The notes beneath the pieces are model-generated. The model did no database searches and had not been told where the DNA came from. It saw only the letters and a program-made list of their open reading frames with translations. Shown one piece after another: positions 14,851 through 24,162 of a DNA stretch of 46,378 nucleotides (its first letter is position 1; every line of letters begins with the position of its first letter). The DNA comes from Paraburkholderia domus (lineage in GTDB: Bacteria; Pseudomonadota; Gammaproteobacteria; Burkholderiales; Burkholderiaceae). Made by a program: the position numbers and the translations under genes. The stretch is taken from positions 1 to 46,378 of the forward strand of contig NZ_CAJNAT010000045.1 of NCBI RefSeq assembly GCF_905220705.1. The letters are read 5' to 3'.

Positions 14851-16617
14851 TCATAGCAAACCAAACACTGCCACTCCATTAGTCGCACCCACATACACTT
14901 TGCCCTTTGCGATCATCGGCGTGATGAACTTGTTGCCCGCGCCCCATTGATCACGCGTGCCGGCCTGATTGCTGTTATACAGCTCGTGCGCCAGGTTGCT
15001 TGCGTCGTACGCATGCAAGGCACCTGTCGTACCGTTTTCCGCCGCCCAGACGATGCCGTTGCTCGTGCCGTTGGCCGACACGGCCGGTGTCGCGCCGGGA
15101 TAGGCAAACGTAGTTGGACTCTTTGACGCTGCGGTAGTCGCGAGAAACGCGCCCGAGACTGGCAGCGCCTTCAGGTTATCGTTCCAGCCGCCGTAATACA
15201 CCACACCGCCGTAGTAAGCCGGCGAACCCCAGATGCCGCCGGCGAGCGTACCGGTCAACACCTGCCAGATATTGTTCGCCGTGGGACTGAATTTACCCAT
15301 CGAGTCGCGATCGACCACATAGATCAGGTTGTCCTTGCCCGCCGCCACCGCCAAATGTTTGACAATGCCGCTCGCGGTCGTCTGATCCGGCAACAGCATC
15401 ACGCCGCCCGAACCAAAATCGTTGTCGGCGTTTGCTTCGGCCACGACGTTATCCATGGCAAAGTAGTCCGTGACCTGCAGGTTTCCAAACGACAGCTTCA
15501 TCAGCGAGTTGCCGAAGTCACCGTCGACCGGGAAACCCGCCGCATTTAACGTCGTGCCGAACGTGCCGTTACCGTCCACGACGTAAATCGAAGTGCCATC
15601 CGACGCCATTCCCGAGCCGGCCATCCAGATCGATCCCTGGCTGCCGTTCGGCGTGATGTTGAGCACGCTTGTCTGTCGGAGCGTGTCGGCGCCATAGGCC
15701 ATCAGCCAGCCGGTATACGCGCCCGCCATGCAATGCGAGGTCCAGCCCATATAGATGTTGCCGCCGACCAGCGTGAGTGCCGCGCGCTCCGTGTGTAGCG
15801 CGGGATTAAAGGTAATCAGACCGTTGACGCTGCCCGCACCGTTGCCCGGGTAGGTCGCGGCGATCTCGGTCGGACCGCCCAGTATTTCAGCGCCGCTAGT
15901 CAGATCCAGCGCATGCAGACGGTGATGATAGGCACCGCTGCTGTCTTTGGTCATCGCCACGACGTACAAGACGCCATTCGTGCCACGACTGCGGTCAATG
16001 ACCGGCGTCGACGTGATGCCGATTTCCGGCGTGAAATCCGGACAACTAAAGTCGTCGCTGGGTGTTTCGCCGCTGCCAATCAACGAAACCGTCCACAACT
16101 GGGCAAATGTCGTGGCGTCATAAGCGTACACACTGTCGTGTTCGGTCTCGACGTAGACCACATCGTGCGTGGTGCCGCCGATCGGCAGACTGGTCACGAA
16201 CAGTGGCTGTGCATCGACCTTACCGTCCGCGGCGAGAAACGCGACTTTGCCGAAGCTGGCTGAATTGACGTTCGCGAGCGTCAGCGTCGTCTCGGCAAGC
16301 ATCTGACCGGTGCGGGCGAGATCGTTGTGATGCATCAGCACGTCGGTGGCGTAGGCAGTCGTTCCCATGGTTGTGCTGCCCGAACCAGTCGAGCCGGTGC
16401 CGCCGGTGCCGCTGCTGCCGCCGGTTGTCGAACCGCCGGTTGTCGAGCCGCCGCTAGTGGTGCCGCCGCCGGCCGCTGAACCCGAGGCGGTACCCGACGC
16501 GCCACCGGAGCCGCCACCGCAAGAAAGGTAGCAGGCCACGACGAACGCAATCGCCAGCCACTCGCACACGCGGGACCACACGTTCGGATTGAACGCGCCG
16601 GTTTGCGGTCGCTGCAT
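14851..16617 (-). CDS. exported PQQ-like beta-propeller protein, probable lipoprotein
   Basis: The 588-residue product has a hydrophobic N-terminal segment ending in YLSC (about residues 19-35), then a Gly/Ser/Thr-rich linker of some 50 residues and a long beta-propeller-like region. Repeated blocks such as VYVETEHDSVYAYDATTF, GVLYVVAMTKDSSG and HRLHALDLTSGAEI resemble PQQ-type (WD-like) propeller blades. The cysteine before the linker suggests lipid anchoring, although the lipobox is not ideal. No catalytic residues for a PQQ dehydrogenase are evident. ATG 16617, preceded by GAGG, is preferred over a TTG 30 bases upstream. Function is unknown; an envelope scaffold or binding role is possible. 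Confidence 0.72.
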   Translation of the reverse strand: MQRPQTGAFNPNVWSRVCEWLAIAFVVACYLSCGGGSGGASGTASGSAAGGGTTSGGSTTGGSTTGGSSGTGGTGSTGSGSTTMGTTAYATDVLMHHNDLARTGQMLAETTLTLANVNSASFGKVAFLAADGKVDAQPLFVTSLPIGGTTHDVVYVETEHDSVYAYDATTFAQLWTVSLIGSGETPSDDFSCPDFTPEIGITSTPVIDRSRGTNGVLYVVAMTKDSSGAYHHRLHALDLTSGAEILGGPTEIAATYPGNGAGSVNGLITFNPALHTERAALTLVGGNIYMGWTSHCMAGAYTGWLMAYGADTLRQTSVLNITPNGSQGSIWMAGSGMASDGTSIYVVDGNGTFGTTLNAAGFPVDGDFGNSLMKLSFGNLQVTDYFAMDNVVAEANADNDFGSGGVMLLPDQTTASGIVKHLAVAAGKDNLIYVVDRDSMGKFSPTANNIWQVLTGTLAGGIWGSPAYYGGVVYYGGWNDNLKALPVSGAFLATTAASKSPTTFAYPGATPAVSANGTSNGIVWAAENGTTGALHAYDASNLAHELYNSNQAGTRDQWGAGNKFITPMIAKGKVYVGATNGVAVFGLL

Positions 16618-16898
16618 AGTCGCCTCGCTTGCACGACGTCCGGCCAACTCCGTACGTCGAGTGACGAAGTCAGAACCGGTGTGTGCCGGTAGGGATGGAG
16701 TGGTGTTTGCGGGCTGTGCAGCGCCGCCAGACAGCCGGCGTCGCTAGCCCTCGATCCAAACCTACGCCCTTTGCCGGGCGGTTTGGCGCCATCGTTTCGC
16801 GCTTTTCCGCCAGGCATGGCAGAAGCTTTGCAGCAACAAGCGTGCCTCGCGAACGATACAAACAGCTCGTTTCAGCGAACCGGGGCTGCCGACCCGCT

Positions 16899-17498
16899 TC
16901 AGTAATACGGGTAAGGCGCGTACATCACCGGCGGCGGCGCGACGTACCGCGGCGGCGGTGCATAGTAGTACGGTTGCGGCGCGTAATAGGCGGGCTGCGG
17001 CGCATAGTAAGCCGGCATCTGCGGCTGTGAAATCGTGTTGCCCTTCGAGGTCATGCACTGTGCGTAGGCAGCGTCGTAGCGCGCTTGCAGGCCTGCCGCG
17101 GAATACTGCGCGCCATTCGCCCCGTTCGCGCCGCCGATCAACAACCCGCTGCCCGCGCCGATTGCCGCGCCCGCGCCGGCATTGCCCGCCGCCGCACCGA
17201 TCAGCGCGCCGACAGCGGCGCCGCCAAGCGTGCCGATCGCCGCGCTGTTCACGCTATTCGTGGTCGCCGCCTGCGCAGCCGCGTTCGGGTCGGTCGAGCG
17301 GTTCGCGTAGTCGCGGCATGCATAGTCGTCCTGCTGGAACTGCCCGAGCGGCTCGCCGCTGCGCGGCAGTGCGACCACGCTCGGACCGCTCGGCGGCATC
17401 ACCGCGCAACCGCCGAGCGCGAGCGCGACGACGGCGACGGGTATGGCGATGCTTATCGACCTGGTGCTGGAGATCATGTTGGTACGCTTTAGAGACAT
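16899..17498 (-). CDS. glycine-zipper lipoprotein with Tyr/Pro-rich tail
   Basis: The 199-residue protein has a lipoprotein signal ending in LALGGC (about residues 26-31). A conserved DYACRDYANRST segment, a glycine-zipper (about 85-125: GTLGGAAVGALIGAAAGNAG, then GAAIGAGSGLLIGG) and a C-terminal tail of repeated YYAPQPAYY/PPP motifs follow. Glycine zippers insert in or pack against membranes; this general layout is common in outer-membrane lipoproteins of Burkholderiales with no known function. The start at 17498 lacks a clear Shine-Dalgarno; ATG 17477 is an alternative and would keep the signal peptide. The region 16618-16898 downstream holds no gene or signal I could identify. Confidence 0.75.
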   Translation of the reverse strand: MSLKRTNMISSTRSISIAIPVAVVALALGGCAVMPPSGPSVVALPRSGEPLGQFQQDDYACRDYANRSTDPNAAAQAATTNSVNSAAIGTLGGAAVGALIGAAAGNAGAGAAIGAGSGLLIGGANGANGAQYSAAGLQARYDAAYAQCMTSKGNTISQPQMPAYYAPQPAYYAPQPYYYAPPPRYVAPPPVMYAPYPYY

Positions 17499-17826
17499 TG
17501 GAATTCAAACGTTAGGCCAAACGGTACCGTCCCTGGTTACAAGATCGTTACAGAAAGTTTTTCGCTTACATTCGCGCAGTGGCCGCGCACGGGCCGGCGC
17601 CGTGCAGGAACGGTGCCTCGATCGCCCGCCCTACGGCGTTATATGGGGTAACGCTTGTAAGCGTAGCGGCAATCTGATTTCGCGCCTCGCGGCCTAAACT
17701 GACTGCCTCCAACGCCGCGCAATCCGGTCGCCGAAGGGTTCGGCCCCGCGTCGCACGGCAGCCCGACTGAGCGTGCGTTCACCCGTTGGCTCGATCGGCA
17801 CCGTCAATGAAATAGAGGATCACTCG
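17499..17826. other. 328-bp intergenic region between the lipoprotein and a small secreted protein
   Basis: It holds the divergent promoters of the two neighbouring genes, but no convincing -35/-10 pair was found. The only clear structure is a palindrome, ACGCTTGTAAGCGT, at 17651-17664, which could bind a regulator. Confidence 0.35.
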
Positions 17827-18102
17827 ATGAATCGGTTTGTTTTCGCAGTGGCGGCGTCTGTCGGCTGCATATCGCCCGTCTTCGCGCAGTCGAATACGAC
17901 ATTCCCGAGCACCGTAATCGAGCCCTCGACGACAACATTTCCGAGTGCCTCGATCGCGCAGAATTTCCAATACATCAATCACCCACCGCCGCCGCCCGCG
18001 CCGGCGAGTTCGGTTGCGCCCAACGGCAGCGGGCGCGGACATCGGCATCGACAGATGTCGACGGATTCCGATACGACAGGGGCTGGATCGACTCAGCCTT
18101 GA
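17827..18102 (+). CDS. small secreted protein of unknown function
   Basis: The 91-residue product starts MNRFVFAVAASVGCISPVFA, a good Sec signal peptide with likely cleavage after VFA (residue 20). The mature part is rich in Thr, Ser and Pro, has two TTFPS motifs in a near repeat (NTTFPSTVIEPSTTTFPSAS), a run of five prolines and a His/Arg-rich end. I recognise no family. Start ATG 17827 is favoured over an upstream in-frame ATG at 17773 because AGAGGA lies before it and the signal peptide begins there. Confidence 0.55.
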   Translation: MNRFVFAVAASVGCISPVFAQSNTTFPSTVIEPSTTTFPSASIAQNFQYINHPPPPPAPASSVAPNGSGRGHRHRQMSTDSDTTGAGSTQP

Positions 18103-18212
18103 TCCGCGTGCTCACAAGGCCCGCTGCCCTGGTCGCCTGCCCTCGCGGCAGTTACCAACTGTGACAAATTTGCCACCGCGACTCCTGTAACGGCATCGCA
18201 GACGTTTCGGAG

Positions 18213-20672
18213 TCAACCGCGTAGGGTCAACGCGGCGCTCCGCATAGTCAGACGCGGCTCGGGGCTGGGTTCGATGCCGTCACTGCCGTCGTGTTTGCCT
18301 TGCGCCATGCGTCGCGCCCGATCACACCACGCTAGCCAGACCTCGCGGTAAGCGGCCTCGACATGAACCGCGAAGCGCGCGCCGTCCATCAATGGCGAAG
18401 CGGCAAGACGTGCGCGCAGGCTCTCGCGCATGCCGCTCAGACGCGGTAGATCGCGTGCCAGTTGAACCGCCGTCGCGACAAACTGCGCCTCGCTGTCGGC
18501 GACGAGTTCACGCAGTCCCAGGTTCGCCGACTGGCTCAGTCCGGCACGCCCCACTGCCGTGTCACCCACCCGCGTGACGACCGGCACGCCCATCCAATAC
18601 GAGTCGAGACTCGTCGTGTGGCCGTTGTACGGAAACGTATCGAGCCCAACGTCAATCTGGTGATACGTGCGCAGGTATTCCGCGCGTGGCCGGAACGGCG
18701 TAAAGGAGACCCGCGCGGCGCCGATACCCTGTTGTCCGAGCCGCTCGAGCAGACGTGCGCGAGCCGTACCGTCGGGCGCCATCAGCAGCAGCCGGGCATC
18801 ACCCACCTCGCGCATCACGCCACCCCACATCCTGAACGTCGCGTCGCTCAGTTTGCAGGGGTTGTTCAGACAGCCGAACGTCGGATATCCGTTGGACAGC
18901 GCGGGCAAGGCATTGACCGCCGGCGTATCGGTCAACGGGTCATAGCACCAGAAAGAGTCGGGCAGACGGATGGAAGCTTCGCTATACCAGGCATCGCTGT
19001 CGGCCGGATCGAGCCATGGGTCGGTCAGCCGGTAGTCGATCGCATCAATGCCGGTCGTCCCCGGATAGGCCAGCCAGGCAATCTGCACCGGCGCGGGTTT
19101 GCGCGCAAACAGCAGCGGACGGCCATCCGCCATGTGCATGGTCAGGTCGATCAGAATGTCGATCCTGTCGTCACGGATCATCTGTGCGAGCTGCTCGTCG
19201 TTGAGTTCGCGCACATCGCGCCATACGTCGGCATGACTGCTTACGCGCTGCGTCAGATCGTCCGGCCGGGTAACGCTCGCATAACAGAAGATTTCGAACT
19301 GCTCGTGATCGTGATGCGACAGCAGCGGAAGCGTGAACAGCGTCTGACAGTGATCGCGGAAATCCGGCGACACGTAGCCGATGCGCAAGCGGCGCAACGG
19401 TGCCGCATCGTTCGAATGCGGCTGATGCGTGTCACGATAGGGTGCCTCATGCCGCGCAGACCATCGACGGCATTCGTCCAGCAGAAGCTGCGAATGCTCC
19501 GCCTGGAAGCTCAATGCATACGCCAGATTGCTGTGCGCCACGACGTTGCAGGGATCGCACGTGAGCGCCCGGCGATAGCAATCGATACCGTCTTCGAGGC
19601 GCCCCTGGTCTTTCAGCACGTTGCCGAGATTGTTGTGCGTGACCGAGTGATGCGGATCGACAGCGAGCGCCTCACGCAGATGAGATTCGGCCTCGGCGAT
19701 GCGGCCGAGCGTGCGCATCAGGGTAGCGGCGTTGTTGAGCGCGGCAATGAAACCCGGGCGCAGGCGGATCGCAGCGCTGAACGCCTGCGCAGCGTCCTCG
19801 CGCGATCCCGCCTCCTGATAGACGATACCCAGATTGTTATATGCGTCGGCGTGTGTGGGTGCCTGCTCGATCGCCCGCTGATAGTGGTTCACCGCTTCGC
19901 GCCGCCTGCCGAGCGCATGTAGCGTATTGGCCAGGTTATACGCCGCTTCAGGAAAGGCGGGGGCCAACTCAAGAGCGCGCGTCAGCAATACGGCGGCCTG
20001 AGCGAACTCGCCGCGCCGGTGAAGCGTAACGCCGAGATTCACGAGGCCACAGGGCGAATCGGGCGCCACACGCACCGCCGCCTCGAGCAGCACCACGGCT
20101 TCGTCCAGACGGCCGGACGCCTCGAGGAGCGTGCCGAGATTCGTGAGAGCGTTGGCGTCGTCGGGGCGCACCTCGATCGCGCGCCGGTAAGCGGCTTCTG
20201 CGGCAGCCGCGCCGCCCTGCTGCCGGTGGCAGTTGCCCAGGTTGTTGAGCGCGTCGACATGAGTCGGTTCGAGCGCCAGCAGCGACGTATAAGTCTCGAT
20301 CGCAGCAGCGTACTCGCCGGCCGATTGCAGTGCTGCGGCCAGTGCGAACAGCACGTCAGTGGAAGCGGGTTCGAATGACAGTGCTTGCAGATAGGCGTCG
20401 ATCGCCTCGGCGAACCGCTCTCCGGCGACAAACACTTGCCCGCGAACGAAGTGATATCGCGCGCAATCGGGCGCGAGGGTCAGTGCCCGATCGAGCCAGC
20501 CGAGTGCGGCATCGTACGCACCGCCTTGCATGTCGAGCACGCCGAGGCGGAACATCACGTTCGCGTCGTCGGGCGCGATCGCGAGCGCACGTTCGTATAA
20601 CTCGCGCGCATGACCAACCTCGCCCGCAAGATGGTGCGCCGTAGCGCGTTCCAGAATCTGAGTGGTTTCCAT
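18213..20672 (-). CDS. TPR protein with SPINDLY-type O-GlcNAc transferase domain
   Basis: The product of about 819 residues has roughly eleven tandem tetratricopeptide repeats (about 5-390, each with the pattern A..Y..AI...P....A..NLG) followed by a glycosyltransferase family 41 domain. Seen there are the SPDFRDH motif with the active-site-type His, ILIDLTMHMADGRPLLFARK, PVQIAWLAYPGTTG, FGCLNNPCKLSD with the nucleotide-binding Lys, and DTFPYNGHTTSLDSYWMGVP. The family attaches N-acetylglucosamine or another sugar from a nucleotide sugar to Ser/Thr of proteins. The gene stands alone, so its targets are unknown. ATG 20672 is preferred because the TPR domain starts there; an in-frame ATG at 20753 would add 27 residues. 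Confidence 0.83.
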   Translation of the reverse strand: METTQILERATAHHLAGEVGHARELYERALAIAPDDANVMFRLGVLDMQGGAYDAALGWLDRALTLAPDCARYHFVRGQVFVAGERFAEAIDAYLQALSFEPASTDVLFALAAALQSAGEYAAAIETYTSLLALEPTHVDALNNLGNCHRQQGGAAAAEAAYRRAIEVRPDDANALTNLGTLLEASGRLDEAVVLLEAAVRVAPDSPCGLVNLGVTLHRRGEFAQAAVLLTRALELAPAFPEAAYNLANTLHALGRRREAVNHYQRAIEQAPTHADAYNNLGIVYQEAGSREDAAQAFSAAIRLRPGFIAALNNAATLMRTLGRIAEAESHLREALAVDPHHSVTHNNLGNVLKDQGRLEDGIDCYRRALTCDPCNVVAHSNLAYALSFQAEHSQLLLDECRRWSARHEAPYRDTHQPHSNDAAPLRRLRIGYVSPDFRDHCQTLFTLPLLSHHDHEQFEIFCYASVTRPDDLTQRVSSHADVWRDVRELNDEQLAQMIRDDRIDILIDLTMHMADGRPLLFARKPAPVQIAWLAYPGTTGIDAIDYRLTDPWLDPADSDAWYSEASIRLPDSFWCYDPLTDTPAVNALPALSNGYPTFGCLNNPCKLSDATFRMWGGVMREVGDARLLLMAPDGTARARLLERLGQQGIGAARVSFTPFRPRAEYLRTYHQIDVGLDTFPYNGHTTSLDSYWMGVPVVTRVGDTAVGRAGLSQSANLGLRELVADSEAQFVATAVQLARDLPRLSGMRESLRARLAASPLMDGARFAVHVEAAYREVWLAWCDRARRMAQGKHDGSDGIEPSPEPRLTMRSAALTLRG

Positions 20673-21240
20673 CGTGCCCCGCGGGTGGACTGCTATTTCT
20701 TCGATGTCGCTTCGATCCGGACCGCTGTCCGCATCACATCCGTGTGATGTCATCCGCGAGGCGAGCCGTCGGCTGTGCGAAAGGGAACGAACAACAGTGA
20801 ACGATAGCGAGCCAGTCCTTACCGATGTTTACCAGTGCTCACCCGGTGAAACTTGCAGCAATGCGTTTACGCCGCTTCCAGTCGGGCATGAAAACGTCGT
20901 GGAGGCTTTGCAGATGCGAGGCTGTAAGCGAGCACGGCAAGCGCCCTGCGCACAGCCAGCGCGGCGCGCGCTCCGCACAGATGAGGGGGATGACAACGAC
21001 GAGTCTTTCGATGACAAGACCCCTGGCTTTCGGCAAGACCGTATCCGGAATGCGGAACGCCGACGAAGCTTGCCGGTTGCAAGAAATATCCAGTAACCCG
21101 TAAGTAACAATGGGCGCGGATAGCGAATGATTTGACGTGTAAACGCGACGGAGAGGAGGCGCGCAACCGTCGTCTACCAACCGCCGCGCACGAACCGGAA
21201 GTCTGCCGAAGATGCATGTCGTGGCCAAAATCGGCGTGCC

Positions 21241-21360
21241 AGAAAACAGAAAGCCCTCGCGAAGGAGGGCTTTCTGTTTTACTACCGCTTCCAGACTTCA
21301 TTGTTGCGGGCCGTTCGAATGGCCAGTTTTGTTTGAAATCCGAACTATATTGTCACGCTG
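21241..21360 (-). repeat. terminator-bearing repeat, copy A, in the tsdA 3' region
   Basis: About 86% of bases match 27981-28100 over 120 bp, counted by eye. The terminator half is nearly identical, and a second conserved block (21331-21350) reads GTTTGAAATCCGAACTATAT in both copies. The element lies between tsdA and its terminator, so on the minus strand it would be the 3' untranslated RNA. Confidence 0.75.
21243..21280 (-). terminator. strong terminator after tsdA
   Basis: AAAACAGAAAGCCCTC (21243-21258) pairs perfectly over 16 bp with GAGGGCTTTCTGTTTT (21265-21280), loop GCGAAG. Runs of A and T at both ends make it bidirectional. It ends the tsdB-tsdA operon 116 bases after the stop codon. 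Confidence 0.85.
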
Positions 21361-21395
21361 CAGCCACGAGGTCGTACTCGCGGCAACGCACTACA

Positions 21396-22331
21396 TCATC
21401 GCGATCCGGACGCCCCCAAAACCTGTCCATTAACGGTTTGACCGTACATCGAGTGCGGCGAGTCATGGAACTTTGCTCGCGTGGCTTCAACGGAACCCAG
21501 AAAGCGAGGATCTTGTGGACGTTCATGGCTGTCCATAAACGTCGCCACGTCCCACGCTTGCTGGTCTGTCAGCGTTCCAGCCAGGCCCAACGGCATGTTG
21601 GCCTTGATGAAACCTGCTGCGTTCTGAATGTCACCCATTCCGGCACCCCAATTGAACGAATGAGCACCCCACAGCGGCGGAAAGACGGTTTGCCCCCCGC
21701 TTGACTGTCCCTGCCCGTCGGCACCGTGACACAAAGCACAGTGCTGTGCGTAGACCGCGCTCCCTCTCGCGTAGTCCGCCTTTTGCGCGGGCGCAGGAAG
21801 TTTGGGATAGCCTTGTCCCGGCAGCTTTTCTCCAATCGGCGCCCCTTTCGCGAGCCAGTAAGCGTACGACTCCAATGCCACCAGCACCGGGTCACCGAGC
21901 GGCGGGGCCTTGCCGTTCATGCTGTACATGAAGCATCCCTGGAGCCGCTCGGCGAATGAGTTCACATGTCCGTTCTTGCTCCGATAGGCAGGATACAAAG
22001 GATACGCGCCCCACAGCGGGCTCGAATCCGCCTTGCGACCGGCATCGAGGTGACAGCTCGCACAGTTCAGCGTGTTACCGACGTACTTCCCGGCGAACGT
22101 TTGAGTATGCGTAAAGATTTGCTCGCCCAGTTTGGCGGACTTGCCGAAACCGTCCGTCGGCATGCTCGACTCTGCCGGTGGCGCGAACGGCGTTACCGGC
22201 GACGACGCTGGGGCTTGCGCGGAAGAAGCGGGCAACGCCGCCATGTCGCCACTGGCAGCCAGGCACGCGCCGGCAACCGCACTCAACACGCCGGCGAGTA
22301 CGCCGCGATACAACCAGATTCGATCGATCAT
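21396..22331 (-). CDS. tsdA: thiosulfate dehydrogenase TsdA-like diheme cytochrome c
   Basis: The 311-residue exported protein has a signal peptide (about 1-26) and two heme c sites, CASCH at 90-94 and CALCH at 198-202. TsdA hallmarks are visible: LGEQIFTHTQTFAGKYVGN, HLDAGRK, RLQGCFMYSMNG with Cys133 (the unusual thiolate ligand of heme 1 in characterised TsdA), PPLWGAHSFNWGAGM, AAGFIKANMP with Lys243/Met246 as candidate heme 2 ligands, and SHERPQDPR. TsdA oxidises two thiosulfates to tetrathionate in the periplasm, passing electrons to a cytochrome; some members work in reverse. The start overlaps the stop of the upstream diheme cytochrome by four bases (ATGA), so translation is coupled. 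The sequence after residue 270 is close to the family's usual end. Confidence 0.85.
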   Translation of the reverse strand: MIDRIWLYRGVLAGVLSAVAGACLAASGDMAALPASSAQAPASSPVTPFAPPAESSMPTDGFGKSAKLGEQIFTHTQTFAGKYVGNTLNCASCHLDAGRKADSSPLWGAYPLYPAYRSKNGHVNSFAERLQGCFMYSMNGKAPPLGDPVLVALESYAYWLAKGAPIGEKLPGQGYPKLPAPAQKADYARGSAVYAQHCALCHGADGQGQSSGGQTVFPPLWGAHSFNWGAGMGDIQNAAGFIKANMPLGLAGTLTDQQAWDVATFMDSHERPQDPRFLGSVEATRAKFHDSPHSMYGQTVNGQVLGASGSR

Positions 22332-23038
22332 TGCTTGCTCCCGTTCGCAGACGCCCCTTCGGTCGCCGCTCCAATGCCGCCGTAGTAGGCGGCGACAGCC
22401 GTGATATCTGTGTCGGAGAGCTTGCTCGCGACGGCCGGCATCAATGCCAAGGGCCCAGGCGGCCGGGTGCCGCTCTGCCAGCTATGCAGCTGGCTCGCGA
22501 TATAAGATGCCGGCTGGCCGGCCAGTGGCGGGAACGTGGCGCCCACACCGATTCCGCCCGCTCCATGGCATTGCACACAGGCAGGCAGCCCCTCGTCCCA
22601 GCGTCCGCGCGTGGCGATCCATGCGCCGACGTCCGAAGGCTTGACTGACTGGTTGTCGCTCGCTTTTACGTCCGGCGGCGGTTGCAACCCGGCAAAGTAC
22701 TGTGCAACTGCGTCACGCTCGCGTGTGGACAACAGTTTCGCCATCGGTTGCATGATCGGGTTCTGACGCGTGCCGTCCGCGAACGCCGCCAATTGTGCCG
22801 ACAGATAGGACGCGCTGACGCCAGCGAGACGCGGAAAGCCTGCCGCGGCGTTACCCTCGCCTTTCGCACCATGACAACTGATGCACGCGGCGACACCCTT
22901 CGCCGTGCCCTGCATCGCGACGGTTTGTCCGGTGACCAGTTCATCCGCGTGAGCACCCGACATCGCCAACAACGTGCTCGCAATGACCAGATGCATGCTC
23001 AGGTATCTGCGCCGCAATATCATGACCGAATAGTTCAC
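22328..23038 (-). CDS. tsdB: TsdB-like diheme cytochrome c, electron acceptor
   Basis: The 236-residue exported protein carries a signal peptide (about 12-31, ending AHA) and two cytochrome c4/c553-type domains, with heme sites CISCH (52-56) and CVQCH (154-158). Candidate axial methionines lie in NPIMQPMAKLL and ALMPAVASKL. In known tsdBA operons TsdB accepts electrons from TsdA and hands them to the respiratory chain; order and four-base overlap with tsdA here fit that. The start is a GTG at 23038 preceded by AAGGAG; an ATG at 23023 is possible. The c4-like sequence alone would not prove TsdB, so the name rests mainly on context. Confidence 0.75.
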   Translation of the reverse strand: MNYSVMILRRRYLSMHLVIASTLLAMSGAHADELVTGQTVAMQGTAKGVAACISCHGAKGEGNAAAGFPRLAGVSASYLSAQLAAFADGTRQNPIMQPMAKLLSTRERDAVAQYFAGLQPPPDVKASDNQSVKPSDVGAWIATRGRWDEGLPACVQCHGAGGIGVGATFPPLAGQPASYIASQLHSWQSGTRPPGPLALMPAVASKLSDTDITAVAAYYGGIGAATEGASANGSKQ

Positions 23039-23130
23039 ATCGTCTCCTTCAGATTATCGCGGGTTGCAACCCGCTCGGGCATGGGTATTCAGCCAGCGCT
23101 CGACTGTTCTCGTCAAATCGCAACAGCGCG

Positions 23131-24153
23131 TCATTGAACGGTCGAACTCAACGCCGGTTCGTACTTGCCGAAGCCGTATCGCTCGAAAATCTGAAACGCG
23201 GCGGGCGAGTGAATAAAGGCGAGCCATTTGCGAGCCGCTTGCGGATGCGCTGCACCGTTGACCAACGCGCCGGCATAGATCGCGGTCGTGTTTTCATTGT
23301 CGGGAATGTCGACATGAGCAAGAGGATGCCCGATCTGCTCCTGGAACAGGGCCTCGGATTTCCAGACCACGCCGGCATCGGCGCGATCCTGCATCAGAAA
23401 AAGCGCGGTTTGCCGGTGATGTATATGGGTCAGCTCAGTCGATCCGGCCCGCACCTTATCCTCATAGACCGCTTTGGCGAGCGCGTCGCCACCGGCTTTC
23501 ACCAGCGATGCCTTGATCTGTCGCGACACGCCTTCAAACTCCGGATTGGGCATGGCGAGCCGCAACTCGGGTCGCGCCAGATCTTTGAGCGACGTGACGT
23601 GCTGAGGATTGTCTCGACGAACCATGATCGTCAGCTGATTCGTTACGTAGGGAACGGCGGGGCCCGATAGCGTGCCGTCCGCGATGAGGTCTTTAACCTT
23701 CGCCAAACCGGCGAAATAGGCATCAGGCTTGACCGTCCATGTCATATTGCCGACCGTGATCGTGCCGCCGGCCTTCATCTGCTTGACCAGCAAACCGGGT
23801 GGAATAGTTTCCCAGAAGATCCGCCCGCGATACTCAGGGTTGTCCTTCTCGAACTGCGCAACAAGCGGCGCCATCGCGAAGAAATAGTTTCCCCCAACGA
23901 ACAGCACGAGCTTGGGCGAAGACAGGTTGCCGTGAAAATCGGCCAGCACGTCGACCTGCGGGACGGTGAATTCGAGCCCTCGATCGAGCGCGTCGTTATT
24001 TTCTCCCTGCTGCCACGGCGGAAAGACGTCAGCCTCCGGCGGAGCTGCTGACGCACACGCAAGACCAGCAGCGCAAGACAGCGAGACCGCAAGCATTAAC
24101 CGCAAAAACCGTCGAAACCCATGCAACGGGTTTTGAGCGCAAATGTGTGCCAT
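23131..24153 (-). CDS. periplasmic solute-binding protein, molybdate-type fold, no transporter nearby
   Basis: The 340-residue protein has a long signal peptide (about 1-36, ending ACASA) and a type 2 periplasmic binding fold similar to ModA-type proteins (LVLFVGGNYFFAMAPLVAQF, GTITVGNMTWTVKPDAYFAG, VPYVTNQLTIMVRRDNP, DRADAGVVWKSEALF). Such proteins bind oxyanions such as molybdate, tungstate or sulfate, but the ligand cannot be read here. No ABC permease or ATPase lies near; instead the gene sits between a DsrE-like gene and tsdB. It may deliver or sense a sulfur oxyanion for the cluster, which is inference. It starts 9 bases after the upstream gene's stop, so the two are co-transcribed. Confidence 0.8.
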   Translation of the reverse strand: MAHICAQNPLHGFRRFLRLMLAVSLSCAAGLACASAAPPEADVFPPWQQGENNDALDRGLEFTVPQVDVLADFHGNLSSPKLVLFVGGNYFFAMAPLVAQFEKDNPEYRGRIFWETIPPGLLVKQMKAGGTITVGNMTWTVKPDAYFAGLAKVKDLIADGTLSGPAVPYVTNQLTIMVRRDNPQHVTSLKDLARPELRLAMPNPEFEGVSRQIKASLVKAGGDALAKAVYEDKVRAGSTELTHIHHRQTALFLMQDRADAGVVWKSEALFQEQIGHPLAHVDIPDNENTTAIYAGALVNGAAHPQAARKWLAFIHSPAAFQIFERYGFGKYEPALSSTVQ

Positions 24154-24162
24154 GGTTGCTCC

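Larger units (their letters stand above)
20754..21395. other. 642-bp gene-poor region upstream of the TPR gene and downstream of tsdA
   Basis: Several frames are open here on both strands, but none has a Shine-Dalgarno, a natural amino-acid composition or a family resemblance. The stretch 20754-21240 shows nothing I can name and should include the promoter of the TPR/SPINDLY gene. The stretch 21241-21360 is the terminator-bearing repeat described separately. Confidence 0.5.

Noticed and set aside
18462..19922. 486-residue frame opposite the SPINDLY domain
   Set aside because: Antisense shadow; the minus strand carries the recognised TPR and glycosyltransferase motifs.
20839..21301. Open frames in the gap between the TPR gene and tsdA
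   Set aside because: Several overlap in different frames, two run into the terminator stem, and none resembles a protein family.
21351..21376. TGTCACG followed by CGTA in the tsdA 3' region
   Set aside because: Spacing is 15, the -10 is CGTA, and there is no gene downstream in that direction.
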